DNA of 64,000 nucleotides from an uncultured Chlorobiota bacterium (GTDB lineage: Bacteria > Bacteroidota > Ignavibacteria > UBA10030 > UBA6906). The stretch lies in the NCBI GenBank assembly GCA_900696645.1, contig CAADGV010000042.1, positions 76,363 through 140,362 on the forward strand, written 5' to 3'. This document shows, one piece after another, positions 34,166-43,951 of this stretch. The notes under the pieces were generated by a model. That model saw nothing but the letters and a program-made list of their open reading frames with translations. It did not search any database and was not told where the DNA came from. Numbering within the stretch: the first letter of the stretch is position 1; every line of letters starts with the position of its first letter. The position numbers and the translations under genes are program-made.

Positions 34166-34178
34166 GGCGTATCCGTTG

Positions 34179-34937
34179 CTAAACGCTGCTGAAGCGGTTG
34201 AGAAATCCTTTTTCCACTTCGGTCAGACTTGTCACGCCTTTTGCGTCGAGCTTTGCCATGATGCGATCGTATTCCTCCCGGTTTATCTCATGCAGACGAT
34301 CGCGCTGGATTGCCTTCCAGCGTTGGACATCGCCTATCGAAGCGATCGGCTCGACAATCTGCCGCTGTATATGTTTGAGTTGCTCGGTGTGCCGCAGAAT
34401 TTTGATGTAGGCGAATCCGCCGACAAATCCGCCGAGATGGGCAAAATGAGCAATGCCGTCGCTCACGGCTCCAAACCCTCCGAACAACGCGAGCAGCGTC
34501 ATGATTGCAACCATTATGCGGACTTCAACCGGAAGAATCCCCCAAATAAACACTTTATCCCGCGGCCAAAACATTGCGTACGCGATCAGCACGCCGAACA
34601 ATGCCCCGGACGCCCCGATGATGGGCGAGAAGGGATTGAACACGAGCGAGAGTACCGCCCCCATCAATCCGCTTACGAAATAAAGGCCGAGAAAATGCTT
34701 GCTGCCCAGTTCGGCTTCAAGCCGCGGGCCGAAGAAGAACAACCCCAGCATGTTGAACGCGATATGCCAGAACCCGCTGATGTCGTGCAGGAACATGTAC
34801 GTGAAGATCGTCCACGGCCGGTTGAAAAAATCAAACGGCACGAATGCGAAGTACTGCAAAATCTGCGGACGAAACACCGTCAACACATACACAACAACAT
34901 TCGCAATAATAAGTCTCAGAACCCAGGGTGTGAGCAT
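34179..34937 (-). CDS. Rhomboid family intramembrane serine protease
   Basis: Six-helix protease that cuts transmembrane substrates within the membrane. The 252 residues contain HIAFNMLGLFFFG (helix 2), the catalytic Ser in GASGALFGV, and the catalytic His in HFAHLGGFVGGFAY. A cytoplasmic C-terminal helical tail of about 70 residues (from about 185) follows. All residues of the Ser-His dyad are present, so the enzyme should be active. Substrates are unknown. The next gene on the strand is the DUF4126 protein. Confidence 0.93.
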   Translation of the reverse strand: MLTPWVLRLIIANVVVYVLTVFRPQILQYFAFVPFDFFNRPWTIFTYMFLHDISGFWHIAFNMLGLFFFGPRLEAELGSKHFLGLYFVSGLMGAVLSLVFNPFSPIIGASGALFGVLIAYAMFWPRDKVFIWGILPVEVRIMVAIMTLLALFGGFGAVSDGIAHFAHLGGFVGGFAYIKILRHTEQLKHIQRQIVEPIASIGDVQRWKAIQRDRLHEINREEYDRIMAKLDAKGVTSLTEVEKGFLNRFSSV

Positions 34938-34964
34938 CTCAGAAAAGGAAAATGAAAGTTCAGA

Positions 34965-37019
34965 TTATTTGGCGATGTCAATCGCCTTTCGCGTTGCGAG
35001 GATCATTGCCTCGGCCCCGACGGGCAAGCCCGTTGCGTGCTTCATCCACAAATCGGGAGCGAACGCTCCGAAGCGCGCCATTCGCTCGAACTCCGCGCCG
35101 AGATTTCCCTTCTCCTGTATCTTCTCATCAATCTGATGGGCAATCAAATGTCCCAGCGGGTAGTCGGGCAGGTACAGGAATGAGTGAATCATGTGTGAAT
35201 AAATGCCGAGCAACACAACATCCTTCTTGTTGAACACCGGCTCGTAGTACGAATTCCAGACATCCTGTGCAATGCTGAGAGTTGCCTCCTTCAATTGCGC
35301 CGGCGTTGCATTCGGGTTTTCGTACATCCAATGCCAGACTTCCATATCCACCAGCGCGACGCCTGCAATTTCGTACGTTGCCCAGAAATCGTTGATCGTC
35401 TTGAGCGCCCTGCTTTTTGCGTCCGGCTTGGCAAGGCCGAGCAATTCCATATCCTTTGCCTGAAAGACGAATGCGAGCGCTTCGGTGAATGCCGTGTTCG
35501 GCACGCCGTTCAGCAGCCAATGGTCGATCAGGTTGAGGGAGAACGTCTGTTCGACGTTGTGCCCGAGCTCATGAATGGCGATGTTGAATCCTTTGTAATT
35601 CATTCCCCCTTTCTCAACCCGCGTTCGTAACGCAGCCGGTGCGGAACGCAGCTGCGCCCCCCACGCGTGGCCGGAGCCGCGGGCAGGCTCGACGACAATG
35701 TTGTCAGCCAGCATCTTTGCGCGAGCGGCTCTGAATCCGAGCTTCTGGAGGATGTTCGGCATGTCACGTTTGAATGCCTGTGCAGTCGGGTACCTTCGTG
35801 AGACGATCTTATCCAGTTCTGCTTCGCTGTATGTGCCGCGAGGACGAAAACCCTTGTACCAGATATCGAACGGCTCAAGCGGACGCCGCAGCCGCTTTTC
35901 GATAAGCGTGGCGATTTCGCGCACGAGAGGAGATGACACAACATCCAGCAGCATCTTCCTTACTCTCTCTTCGGGGATCTCCCGCTCCTCGTCGAACTTG
36001 CGAGCGATATGTGTCGGAGTCGTCGGTGAGAAGGGATCGGCTCTGCGGACCGCATGATATGTTTTCAGCAGAACCTCGTAGCGCCGGTCGGGTTCCGGCG
36101 CATTGTCCACTCGCACAACCGGAGGAGGTGTTCCATCGGACTCCGGTGCGGCGGCGCCCGTCACTTCGTTTGTGAATGGATTCCAGACAACAGCGGGATT
36201 ATTTACCGCCACGGCGGGGATGGTTTGCGTAACGATCCGCTCCATTACTTTCTGAATAATCCTCTGCTTCTCAAGCCCCTTGCCGCCTTCAGCATAATTT
36301 GCTTTGATTTCATCGCGGAGATTCCAATGGGAGAGCAGACGCAGGCCCTCAGGGAAGAGTCGTTCCCCCTTCTCACTCAACACATTGTGCATGTAGATGT
36401 TATATTCCGCGATGTACCTATCGGCTTCACCCGCAGCTTCGGCAATCGACTGATTCACATCGGGCGGGATGCGTTTGGAGAATTTCTGCGCGAGACGCGC
36501 TTCGGCCCATTGCCTCCGGCTCCAGTTCATCCCCTCGTTGAGCCGCTGTTCAAGAGTTGTGAGCGGAAAGTTCAGCAGGACAACAAAGGCAAGTTTGTTC
36601 GCGAAGAAATCCTCGGCAACATGAGCTCTCGGATCGTACCCTGCAAACACCTGGTCGTACGGTTGTATCGGCCCGTAATCCAAATCCGACTGCCTGCGGA
36701 AGGCACGCGTAATCTCCAGCATGTGTCCGTCCAATTGTTCCATCAAAAACTGGTAGCGGGCGAACATCGTGTCGAGTTCAGCTTGTGTGCCGGCAAAATT
36801 TGCTTTCACAAACGCCTCAAACGCCGCGTTATCGCCGTCTTCTTTGCGCCAGAGACTCGAAACCTGTCTCATCCCGCGCAACAGGCGAACCCGTTCGGAC
36901 TCTGCATATTTTTGACCGAGTTCAGCTTCAAGTTTTGCAAACGTTTCCGCGTCCTGTGCAAACATCATCTGCGTACTTACAACAAGAGAAAAGCACAAAA
37001 TCCATAATCGGCAAAGCAT
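34965..37019 (-). CDS. Exported HExxH metallopeptidase, M3-like
   Basis: A 684-residue protein with a signal peptide (1-21). The zinc motif HELGH stands in NIAIHELGHNVEQTF near residue 490, and a candidate third ligand Glu lies in NTAFTEALAFVFQAKDME about 32 residues on, as in gluzincins. The long helical N-terminal region and the late zinc site recall M3 peptidases (thimet/oligopeptidase F group), but similarity is remote. It is probably periplasmic. It lies next to the sortilin-like gene (about 100 bp away), on the same strand. Confidence 0.78.
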   Translation of the reverse strand: MLCRLWILCFSLVVSTQMMFAQDAETFAKLEAELGQKYAESERVRLLRGMRQVSSLWRKEDGDNAAFEAFVKANFAGTQAELDTMFARYQFLMEQLDGHMLEITRAFRRQSDLDYGPIQPYDQVFAGYDPRAHVAEDFFANKLAFVVLLNFPLTTLEQRLNEGMNWSRRQWAEARLAQKFSKRIPPDVNQSIAEAAGEADRYIAEYNIYMHNVLSEKGERLFPEGLRLLSHWNLRDEIKANYAEGGKGLEKQRIIQKVMERIVTQTIPAVAVNNPAVVWNPFTNEVTGAAAPESDGTPPPVVRVDNAPEPDRRYEVLLKTYHAVRRADPFSPTTPTHIARKFDEEREIPEERVRKMLLDVVSSPLVREIATLIEKRLRRPLEPFDIWYKGFRPRGTYSEAELDKIVSRRYPTAQAFKRDMPNILQKLGFRAARAKMLADNIVVEPARGSGHAWGAQLRSAPAALRTRVEKGGMNYKGFNIAIHELGHNVEQTFSLNLIDHWLLNGVPNTAFTEALAFVFQAKDMELLGLAKPDAKSRALKTINDFWATYEIAGVALVDMEVWHWMYENPNATPAQLKEATLSIAQDVWNSYYEPVFNKKDVVLLGIYSHMIHSFLYLPDYPLGHLIAHQIDEKIQEKGNLGAEFERMARFGAFAPDLWMKHATGLPVGAEAMILATRKAIDIAK

Positions 37020-37122
37020 ATTCCCTCCTTGATCAGCATGAGAACATGATCGGTTTTTCGAACAATACCGCCGCGAACAAATTCAACATAGGTTTTTTGG
37101 CTGAGAGTTTCAATTCGTTGAA

Positions 37123-40100
37123 CTATCGCGGTTTCCAATCGGGAACGCGTCCGGGAGTCCACGGGGCTCCGGAAGTTTCCATCGCTGCCTCGAGATTCTT
37201 GACATCCACCTCTACTAATGTTTTCAGCTTGGCGAGAACGGGCGCAAATTCCCCGGCAGCAATGTCGTACCCGCGGATGTGTGTTGCCGTTGGGGCGGAA
37301 GTTGACAGCCATTGGTCGTAGATAATTCCCATCACTCTGTCGCGGATAGCGGGAGGCACATCAACACTGCGGGACTTCTTTGTATTGTCGCCTGTCAGCG
37401 CCAGCAGGATTTCCCTGCTCGTCGCGTCGATAGCCATCACGTCGTCGCGCAGTTTCGGCGATGCGCCCGGTGTATCGTGCAGCGCTTTCTTCCAGAAGGG
37501 GAGTTTGTTTCTGATTTCTCCGGCAACGCGTATTGCGCCCGTGAACGCTCGCTCAAGTTCTCCGACCTTTGCTTGAAATGCAAGAAGTGCCGCCCGATCT
37601 GCAGCAGGCAGCGACGGAGTGCCGAGGACAATGCAGGTAAACTGCTGCGGACCGGCAAGCGGTGTCGTTACACCATTCACCCTCTTTCCAATGCTTACAT
37701 TGTATGTGCCGGGAAGAGCAAGGACCCCCTGCTCACCTTCATCAAACGGATTGTCGCTCGGGCCGGAAATTTCCGTTGGTGATGTGGCCGCATAGCGAAG
37801 ATCCCACGATATTCTGTTGAATCCTTTCGAGTTCTTGCCGTTGAGCCGCCGTACAACGTTTCCTGCTTGATCAGTGATGGTGACGATGATGGCAGGCTCT
37901 TCTTCTGTATCTTCTGCACGCAACTCTTCCCACGAAGGTATTCGCGGAGTTCCGCCTTTCTTGATGATCTCCTTCTCTTCGTCCTGGCGCGCCTTCTTTT
38001 TTGTTTTGTAAGCATCCTTCAAATAGTAGGTGAACGTCGCGCCGAATGGCGGATTGTCGGCAGAATAATACGAGTCACCCTGAAATGCCTTGCCCTTCAT
38101 ACCGAGCGGGCGTGATTCGATGTACATCAGTGCCTCTTTAGGGGAGAAGAGGAGTGCTTCCTTTTCCAGGTCTTGAGTTGTCAAAGAACGCAAAGGAGAG
38201 TAATCGTCGAGAATGTAGAAGCCTCGTCCGAATGTTCCCAGCACCAAGTCATTCTCGCGCCGCTGGATGGCGATATCTCTAACGGCAATTGTCGGCACGC
38301 CGCCCTTCAACTGGGTCCATCTCACTCCACCGTCAATCGTAACATAGACGCCGAATTCCGTTCCGGCAAACAGAACCTTCGGATTCACATGATCTTCAAC
38401 AACGGCATACACCGTCCCGTTTGCCGGAAGGGTGCTGCTGATGGATGCCCACGTCCGGCCTGCATCGACGCTTTTCAGAATGTACGGTTTGAAGTCGGCG
38501 TTCTTGTGATTGTCGAATGCCGCATAAACGGTATTAGCGTCATGCAGCGATGCCTCGATGCGGCTCACGTATGCCATCTCCGCAACGCCGGGGAATTTCT
38601 CGATCTTCCTCCACGTTGTGCCGCCGTTTTCCGTCACTTGAATCAGGCCGTCATCTGTACCGGCATAGATCAACCCTTCTCTTTTCGGAGATTCAGAAAG
38701 AGAAACGATATTGCCGAATTGTGATGTGGAAGAATTTTTCGCAACAGCGTCAATACTCCAGATTCTATCCATCACAGGAAGCGAGTTGCGGTCAAGCTGC
38801 CGCGTCAGGTCGCCGCTGACGGGAGTCCACGAATCCCCCCGATCATCGCTCCGAAACACCCGCTGAGCGGCAAAGTAGAGCCGCGTGTGTTTGTGCGGAC
38901 TGATGATAAGCGGAGAGTCCCAGTTCCAGCGCAACGCCGGATCGCCTTTTTCCTCTTTGGGTTGAATGCCGACCTGCTCGCCCGTTCTTCTGTCGAAACG
39001 TACCAGCACGCCGTATTGAGATTCAGAATACACGATGTTCGGATCTTCGGGATCGATGCGTGTGAAGAACCCGTCGCCGCTTGTTGTCACAAACCAATCC
39101 GAGTTGACGAGGCCGGAGGAACTGATCGTGCGCGACGGCCCTCCGAGCGTGAAGTTGTCCTGCGTTCCGCCGTACACAAAATAAAACGGCTTGGAATTGT
39201 CAACCTCAACGCGATAAAACTGTGTGACAGGTAGATTGGGTTTGAAGTTCCAAGTCGCTGCACGATCGAAGCTTTCATATATGCCGCCGTCGCCGCCGAC
39301 AATGTAGTGGTTTGTGTTGATAGGGTTGATCCAGAATGCGTGATCGTCAACGTGCCTGTTGCTGCCGCCGAGGTTGCTGAATGTTTTGCCGCCATCGTTG
39401 GTCACTTTCAGAAATACATCCATTGAATAGACGCGGTCAACATCCTTCGGGTCGCAGAACAATTCGTTATAGTATTGCGGACTTCCGCTGATGTAGTCGC
39501 TTCGTTTTTCCCACGAAGCTCCGCGGTTTGTTGAGCGATAGAAGCCTCCTTTGCGGTTCGGCAATTCAATGATGGCATACAAGACATCGGGATTCACGGC
39601 AGAAATCGCAAGGCCGATCCGCCCGACGTCACCCGTTGGCAAACCGCCGGCTAATTTTCTCCAGCTCTTTCCGGCATCTTCCGATTTATAGATGGCGGAT
39701 TCGGGGCCGCCGTTGATGAGTGTGAAGACGTGGCGTCTTCGTTGGTATGCCGCCGCGTAGAGAACGTCGGGATTGCGCGGATCCATCACAATATCGCTTA
39801 CTCCTGTGTGTTTGCTGACATAGAGGATGGAATCCCACGTCGTGCCGCCATTTGTCGTTTTGAACAATCCGCGATCGCCGCCGGGTCCCCACAGCGGCCC
39901 TTGTGCCGCGACATACACAATGTTGGAGCTACGCGGATCGACTATGATCTTGCCGATGTGTTCGGATTTCTTCAACCCCATGTTCTTCCAACTCTTGCCG
40001 CCGTCATCGGAACGATACACGCCATCGCCGTACGACACGCTGCGTTGGCTGTTGTTTTCGCCAGTTCCGACCCAAATAACGAAGGGGTTGTTCGGATCAA

Positions 40101-40395
40101 TCGTGACGCATCCGATCGAATACGATCCCTCACCGTCAAAAATCGGCTCGAACGTGGTTCCGGCATTGATAGTTTTCCAGACTCCGCCCGATGCAACGGC
40201 AATATACCACTCGCTTGTATTGTTGGAATTGACCGCAATGTCGCCAATGCGCCCTGACGTAAGTGCAGGGCCGATGGATCGGAATTTCAATCCTTCAAAA
40301 GTTGATGAACTCAGCTTGCTGTCGTCTTGCTTGCCCTGAGAGAATGCAAGTGTTGATAGTAGAAGAAGTGAAACAGTATGGCAGATGCGTTTCAT
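37123..40395 (-). CDS. Sortilin/VPS10-like beta-propeller protein, exported
   Basis: A 1090-residue secreted protein with signal peptide 1-19 and many Asp-box/BNR repeats (for example YRSDDGGKSWKNMG, FKTTNGGTTWDSI, YKSEDAGKSWRKL, YRSTNRGASWEKR, FRSDDRGDSWTPV). These build one or two ten-bladed propellers over about 30-740. The rest is a beta-sandwich (KNSKGFNRISWDLRY...) and a helical end. Such proteins are common in FCB bacteria; their role is unknown, although similar ones are annotated as glycosyl hydrolases without proof. No type IX sorting tail is seen at its end. The start has AGGAG nearby. Confidence 0.85.
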   Translation of the reverse strand: MKRICHTVSLLLLSTLAFSQGKQDDSKLSSSTFEGLKFRSIGPALTSGRIGDIAVNSNNTSEWYIAVASGGVWKTINAGTTFEPIFDGEGSYSIGCVTIDPNNPFVIWVGTGENNSQRSVSYGDGVYRSDDGGKSWKNMGLKKSEHIGKIIVDPRSSNIVYVAAQGPLWGPGGDRGLFKTTNGGTTWDSILYVSKHTGVSDIVMDPRNPDVLYAAAYQRRRHVFTLINGGPESAIYKSEDAGKSWRKLAGGLPTGDVGRIGLAISAVNPDVLYAIIELPNRKGGFYRSTNRGASWEKRSDYISGSPQYYNELFCDPKDVDRVYSMDVFLKVTNDGGKTFSNLGGSNRHVDDHAFWINPINTNHYIVGGDGGIYESFDRAATWNFKPNLPVTQFYRVEVDNSKPFYFVYGGTQDNFTLGGPSRTISSSGLVNSDWFVTTSGDGFFTRIDPEDPNIVYSESQYGVLVRFDRRTGEQVGIQPKEEKGDPALRWNWDSPLIISPHKHTRLYFAAQRVFRSDDRGDSWTPVSGDLTRQLDRNSLPVMDRIWSIDAVAKNSSTSQFGNIVSLSESPKREGLIYAGTDDGLIQVTENGGTTWRKIEKFPGVAEMAYVSRIEASLHDANTVYAAFDNHKNADFKPYILKSVDAGRTWASISSTLPANGTVYAVVEDHVNPKVLFAGTEFGVYVTIDGGVRWTQLKGGVPTIAVRDIAIQRRENDLVLGTFGRGFYILDDYSPLRSLTTQDLEKEALLFSPKEALMYIESRPLGMKGKAFQGDSYYSADNPPFGATFTYYLKDAYKTKKKARQDEEKEIIKKGGTPRIPSWEELRAEDTEEEPAIIVTITDQAGNVVRRLNGKNSKGFNRISWDLRYAATSPTEISGPSDNPFDEGEQGVLALPGTYNVSIGKRVNGVTTPLAGPQQFTCIVLGTPSLPAADRAALLAFQAKVGELERAFTGAIRVAGEIRNKLPFWKKALHDTPGASPKLRDDVMAIDATSREILLALTGDNTKKSRSVDVPPAIRDRVMGIIYDQWLSTSAPTATHIRGYDIAAGEFAPVLAKLKTLVEVDVKNLEAAMETSGAPWTPGRVPDWKPR

Positions 40396-40472
40396 GGTGA
40401 GATGCTCCTTTGTTGTCTGTTATTGCGGCCAACCCAACGTGTTAAGAGTTAGTGAAGATTCGTGGGCAAGAA

Positions 40473-41012
40473 CTACCGGCTCTTTGCCTCCCACTCCTCC
40501 CTCAACATCACATACATCAACTGGTCAATATGTTTGCCGTCTTTTGTGACGGACTTTCTCATACGGGATTCGTAGATGAATCCGGCCTTCTCGAGGACGC
40601 GGCTTGATGCCGGGTTCCACTCGAATACACCGGCAAAGAGCCGGATAATATCGAAATTCCTGAACGCATAATCTACGACGGCCTTAACTGCCGCAGTTGC
40701 AATTCCTTTTTTCCATAAGGGCTCCCCGATCCAGTAGCCGAGTTCCGCCGAGTGGCGGTACACATCGGGCTGTATGTGAATGCCGATTCCACCGATTACT
40801 TCCCGGGACGATGCAATAGCCCAACCCGTTTCGGGCTGATGTTTCTTCACGGCGCGCAACCAACGCCTTGCATCCTGCACTGTGTAGGGATATGGAAACG
40901 AATCGCGGAGGTTGATGGAGACATGCCTGTTGTTGGCGTACTTTGCTATTGCTTCCGCATCCGTAACGGCAAAACTCCGCACGCACCAATCGTCGAAGAG
41001 CGGAAGAATCAC
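40473..41012 (-). CDS. GNAT family N-acetyltransferase (RimJ/RimL-like)
   Basis: A 179-residue acetyl-CoA-dependent enzyme. Motifs of the fold are visible: GWAIASSREVIGGIGIHIQP (strand region), GYWIGEPLWKKGIATAAVKA (acetyl-CoA loop, with QxxGxG replaced by WKKGIA) and LFAGVFEWNPASSRVLEKAG. It resembles ribosomal-protein N-terminal acetyltransferases of the RimJ group. Substrate is unknown. Its start overlaps the helicase stop by four bases, so it is coupled to it. Confidence 0.88.
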   Translation of the reverse strand: MILPLFDDWCVRSFAVTDAEAIAKYANNRHVSINLRDSFPYPYTVQDARRWLRAVKKHQPETGWAIASSREVIGGIGIHIQPDVYRHSAELGYWIGEPLWKKGIATAAVKAVVDYAFRNFDIIRLFAGVFEWNPASSRVLEKAGFIYESRMRKSVTKDGKHIDQLMYVMLREEWEAKSR

Positions 41013-42646
41013 CTTTTCTCTCCGCCTCCGTGGCCGGGACGGCGAGGGCCGCCTCGGCGGGGGCGATCGAATCGCCGGGGGCGGTCGTATTTTTTCTTCG
41101 CCTCAATCTGGATTTTCGGAGAGCCGGCAATAGGAGGAGGAAGTTCCTTCAGCCATTCATCGGGAGGATAGACCGATTCGAGCCTTCTGCCGATGAACTG
41201 TTCAATGAGAGGAATCTGCATTCCGTCTTCTTCACACGCAAAGCTGACGGCAATTCCGCTTGCGCCCGCCCTGCCCGTTCTGCCGATACGATGAACGTAG
41301 TCTTCTGCGTCAAGCGGCAGATTGTAGTTCACAACATGGCTGACTCCTTCGATGTGCAGGCCCCGTGCAGCGACGTCGGTTGCGACAAGAATCCTGAATT
41401 TCCCTTCCCGGAATCCTTCCAGCGTTTTCACGCGCTCATGCTGTGACACATCTCCCGAAAGCAACCCGCATGAAACTCCCCGCGACATAAGTTGTTCGGC
41501 AAGGCGGTGCGTACTGTCTTTTCTGTTTCCGAAAACAATCACCCGCTCCAGGTTTTCCTGAACGATCATGTTGTACAACAGCTTCAGCTTGTCTTCCGTG
41601 GTTACGATATAGACGCGCTGATCAATCGCCTTCACGCTTACTTGTTCCGGTTCGATATCAACGTGATGCGGTTCCTTTGTCCAGCTTCCCGCGAGCCGCC
41701 GCACATCATCCGTCAGCGTTGCAGTGAAGAACATCGTCTGTCGCTTGTCCTTGTGCGGCGTGCTCATCACGATCTTGCGGATATCGGGTATGAAACCCAT
41801 ATCCAGCATCCTGTCCGCTTCATCGATGACCAAAATCTCAACGTGAGAAAGATGAATATGATGTTGCTTTTGGAAATCAATCAACCTTCCCGGTGTTGCA
41901 ACAACAATATCCACCTGCCCGTCGAGCCATCGTTTTTGCCGTTCATAGTTCATGCCGCCGAACACGGCAACAATCTTGCATCGCATGTATTTCGAAAGCG
42001 CCTTTGCATCTTTCTCTATTTGAAGAACCAGCTCACGCGTCGGAGCAAGAATCAATGACCGCGGGCTTGCCTTCCGTCTTTCGGCAACAGGCTTCCGATG
42101 GAGGTGGGCAAGAATTGTAATGAGGAACGCCGCGCTTTTCCCCGTTCCTGTTTGTGCGCGGCCTGTGCAGTCAACTCCTTCCAACGACTTCGGTAAAATT
42201 TCCGCCTGTACCGGCGTGCAGTACTGAAACTTCAGGTCGGCGATTGCGTGCATGATCGGGTTCGGAAGGTTGAAATCATGAAAGCGGGTCTTTCCTTCGA
42301 TCGGCGGGACGTCAAACTGTGAAATCTGCCAATTGTCAATAAGCGGCGCTTCAGGTTCACCTTGGGTTCGAGATTGCGATTGTTGTCGAGGCGGTCGTGT
42401 TGGGGGGCGTTGTGGCCGGATACGATTGTCAGTTCTCTGCGGCCTTTCACTTCGCTGTTGTCGTGGTCGCTCACCCCGCTGACTCTGCGGACGAGGGTTC
42501 TTCCCTTGATACCCGCGTCGGCTGCTCTCACGTTTTGCCGGCGCCTGCTGCCGCTGCTTGGGCGGTTCAGCGGTGGCCGGGGTCTTTTTCTTCCCCCGAA
42601 TCTTGCCGCTTAACCATGAAGCAACTTTCTTGATGACTTTTTTCAT
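41009..42646 (-). CDS. DEAD-box ATP-dependent RNA helicase
   Basis: RNA remodelling enzyme of 545 residues. The N-terminal about 95 residues are basic, low-complexity and Arg/Gln/Pro-rich (RNA-binding tail). Helicase motifs follow in order: Q motif region, AQTGTGKSAAF (I), PTRELVLQ (Ia), TPGRL (Ib), DEAD (II), FFTATL (III, with Thr for Ser), ATDVAARGLHIEGV (V) and HRIGRTGRAG (VI). The C-terminus is again basic (RPRRFDRPRRGGPRRPGHG). Layout is like RhlE/RhlB-type helicases of cold or ribosome biogenesis functions. Coupled to the acetyltransferase gene. Confidence 0.93.
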   Translation of the reverse strand: MKKVIKKVASWLSGKIRGKKKTPATAEPPKQRQQAPAKRESSRRGYQGKNPRPQSQRGERPRQQRSERPQRTDNRIRPQRPPTRPPRQQSQSRTQGEPEAPLIDNWQISQFDVPPIEGKTRFHDFNLPNPIMHAIADLKFQYCTPVQAEILPKSLEGVDCTGRAQTGTGKSAAFLITILAHLHRKPVAERRKASPRSLILAPTRELVLQIEKDAKALSKYMRCKIVAVFGGMNYERQKRWLDGQVDIVVATPGRLIDFQKQHHIHLSHVEILVIDEADRMLDMGFIPDIRKIVMSTPHKDKRQTMFFTATLTDDVRRLAGSWTKEPHHVDIEPEQVSVKAIDQRVYIVTTEDKLKLLYNMIVQENLERVIVFGNRKDSTHRLAEQLMSRGVSCGLLSGDVSQHERVKTLEGFREGKFRILVATDVAARGLHIEGVSHVVNYNLPLDAEDYVHRIGRTGRAGASGIAVSFACEEDGMQIPLIEQFIGRRLESVYPPDEWLKELPPPIAGSPKIQIEAKKKYDRPRRFDRPRRGGPRRPGHGGGEKR

Positions 42647-42790
42647 TCAGATTGGATTTGAGGAACGGATGCCTCTGTTATGAAGAGAAGATGAGGGTTC
42701 GATGTATCAGTCTTTGAGCGTATGAGTGTTGAAAGGAGGCCATTCTTCGGCAGTTCAAGATACGAAGTATGGCGGTGAGATGAAAGAAGC

Positions 42791-42830
42791 GGAGGCCCGC
42801 GTTCCGGGCCTCCTGTAAGGTTTTTTTGAC
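42791..42830. terminator. GC-rich terminator after tonB
   Basis: A 9-bp perfect stem (GGAGGCCCG / CGGGCCTCC, 5-nt loop) ends the tonB transcript. The T-run (seven T) is on the plus strand after 17 more bases; on the minus strand only CTTCTTTC follows, so its strength in the gene's direction is uncertain. Confidence 0.55.
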
Positions 42831-42832
42831 GC

Positions 42833-43603
42833 TTAGCGCTTCAATTTAAATGTGAAGGGAACGCTCACCCACACATCCACGGGGCCGCTGCTCATGTAGC
42901 CGGGCGTGAAGACGAACTGCTTTGCCGCCGCAATTGCCGCGTCGTTGAACAGCTCATTGTCGCTTGCGAATATCCGGGCTTCACGCACTTTCCCCTCCTT
43001 CGTCACCAAAATCCTGACGGTTACTTTTCCTTCGATACCAGCCCGCTGCGCGAGATCGGGATACTGCGGGGTTACGCGCTTGACCACTTCCGGAAAGTGT
43101 TCAACAATTTCAAACGGCAGAGGTTCAGCGGCTACATCCGGAATATCGCCGGTTCCCGGGCCGACGCCATCGCCCGCACTTTCGCCGGTTCCTTCCTGCC
43201 CGCCAATGCTTACACCTTCGGAGATTTCCTTCTGCGTCGCAAGAGTTTTCGTTTTGTCGGCAACGGCATCCGGCACAACAACAATCCTGCCTGCCGCAAT
43301 ATCCGGCACGTTCGGTGAAGCGCCGCCTCGCGGTGAGGGAAGTGTGTAATCTTCCAAGTTGATCGGACGTTCTACAGGGATGCCGCGGGGTTTCTTCCAC
43401 TCCACTTTCGTCATGTCGATCGGCGATTGCATGGACGGGAGGATATAGTAGGCTCCAATCACCATCGCGTGAATCACAACGGAAACAACAAGCGCGAGAA
43501 GAATATTGCGTTGCTGGATGCGTTCCACCTCCATTGCACGATAGACCAACGAAACAGAATAGGCGGGCCGTCTGTGTACTGCGGCAAATGCTGGTGACGT
43601 CAT
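42833..43603 (-). CDS. tonB: Energy transducer TonB
   Basis: Links the proton motive force of the inner membrane to outer-membrane receptors such as the FecA-like one in this window. The 256 residues (from MTSPAFAAV) have one helix (about 31-50), a Pro/Gly-rich periplasmic linker and the TonB C-terminal domain (EVVKRVTPQYPDLAQRAGIE, then GKVTVRILVTKEGKVREARI and AAKQFVFTPGY). I chose this start because GGAGG lies six bases upstream. ExbB and ExbD are not nearby. Confidence 0.92.
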   Translation of the reverse strand: MTSPAFAAVHRRPAYSVSLVYRAMEVERIQQRNILLALVVSVVIHAMVIGAYYILPSMQSPIDMTKVEWKKPRGIPVERPINLEDYTLPSPRGGASPNVPDIAAGRIVVVPDAVADKTKTLATQKEISEGVSIGGQEGTGESAGDGVGPGTGDIPDVAAEPLPFEIVEHFPEVVKRVTPQYPDLAQRAGIEGKVTVRILVTKEGKVREARIFASDNELFNDAAIAAAKQFVFTPGYMSSGPVDVWVSVPFTFKLKR

Positions 43604-43951
43604 GGCTACCTCCATTGTGTGTTGATGGAAGAACAGTTTGTAACGCCAACAACTCAGCATTCAAAGAAGGTGCCATGAAGAGATTAGCGAATTCATGTCG
43701 AATCCAGCCAATGAGAGAAGATGATTATTGCATTTTGCAGGACGGGTTGTACCCAAAACAGTACAATGCTTGAAAGGGATTGGGAAATGAATCGAACGGA
43801 CGGATTGCAGTCTGCAATGTGAAGCTGCAAAAAATTAGTGATGAGAGTTCAGAGGTTTGGCTGTTTCTAAAACTGCAGTAGCCAAGATACCATATGATAG
43901 TTTCGAGTTCGGCGACACGTTGCAACAGCCGTCCTGGAATTCTTATGGTGA
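43604..43951. other. Intergenic region without recognisable gene
   Basis: About 350 bp between the tonB start and the end of the methyltransferase gene. It must contain the tonB promoter. No RNA gene, repeat or operator is evident. The base composition shifts from GC-rich to AT-richer near its right end, where the next cassette begins. Confidence 0.5.

Noticed and set aside
33070-34955. Several long plus-strand frames opposite YbjQ, DUF4126 and rhomboid genes
   Set aside because: They mirror conserved minus-strand genes; composition is Arg/Cys/His-rich as expected for antisense reading.
36054-37007. Plus-strand open frame of 317 codons
   Set aside because: Antisense to the HExxH peptidase, which has a signal peptide and zinc motif; the plus frame has no recognisable domain.
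37123-40395. Sialidase call for the Asp-box protein
   Set aside because: Asp boxes are present, but the sialidase Arg triad and RIP motif were not found; the sortilin-like layout fits better.
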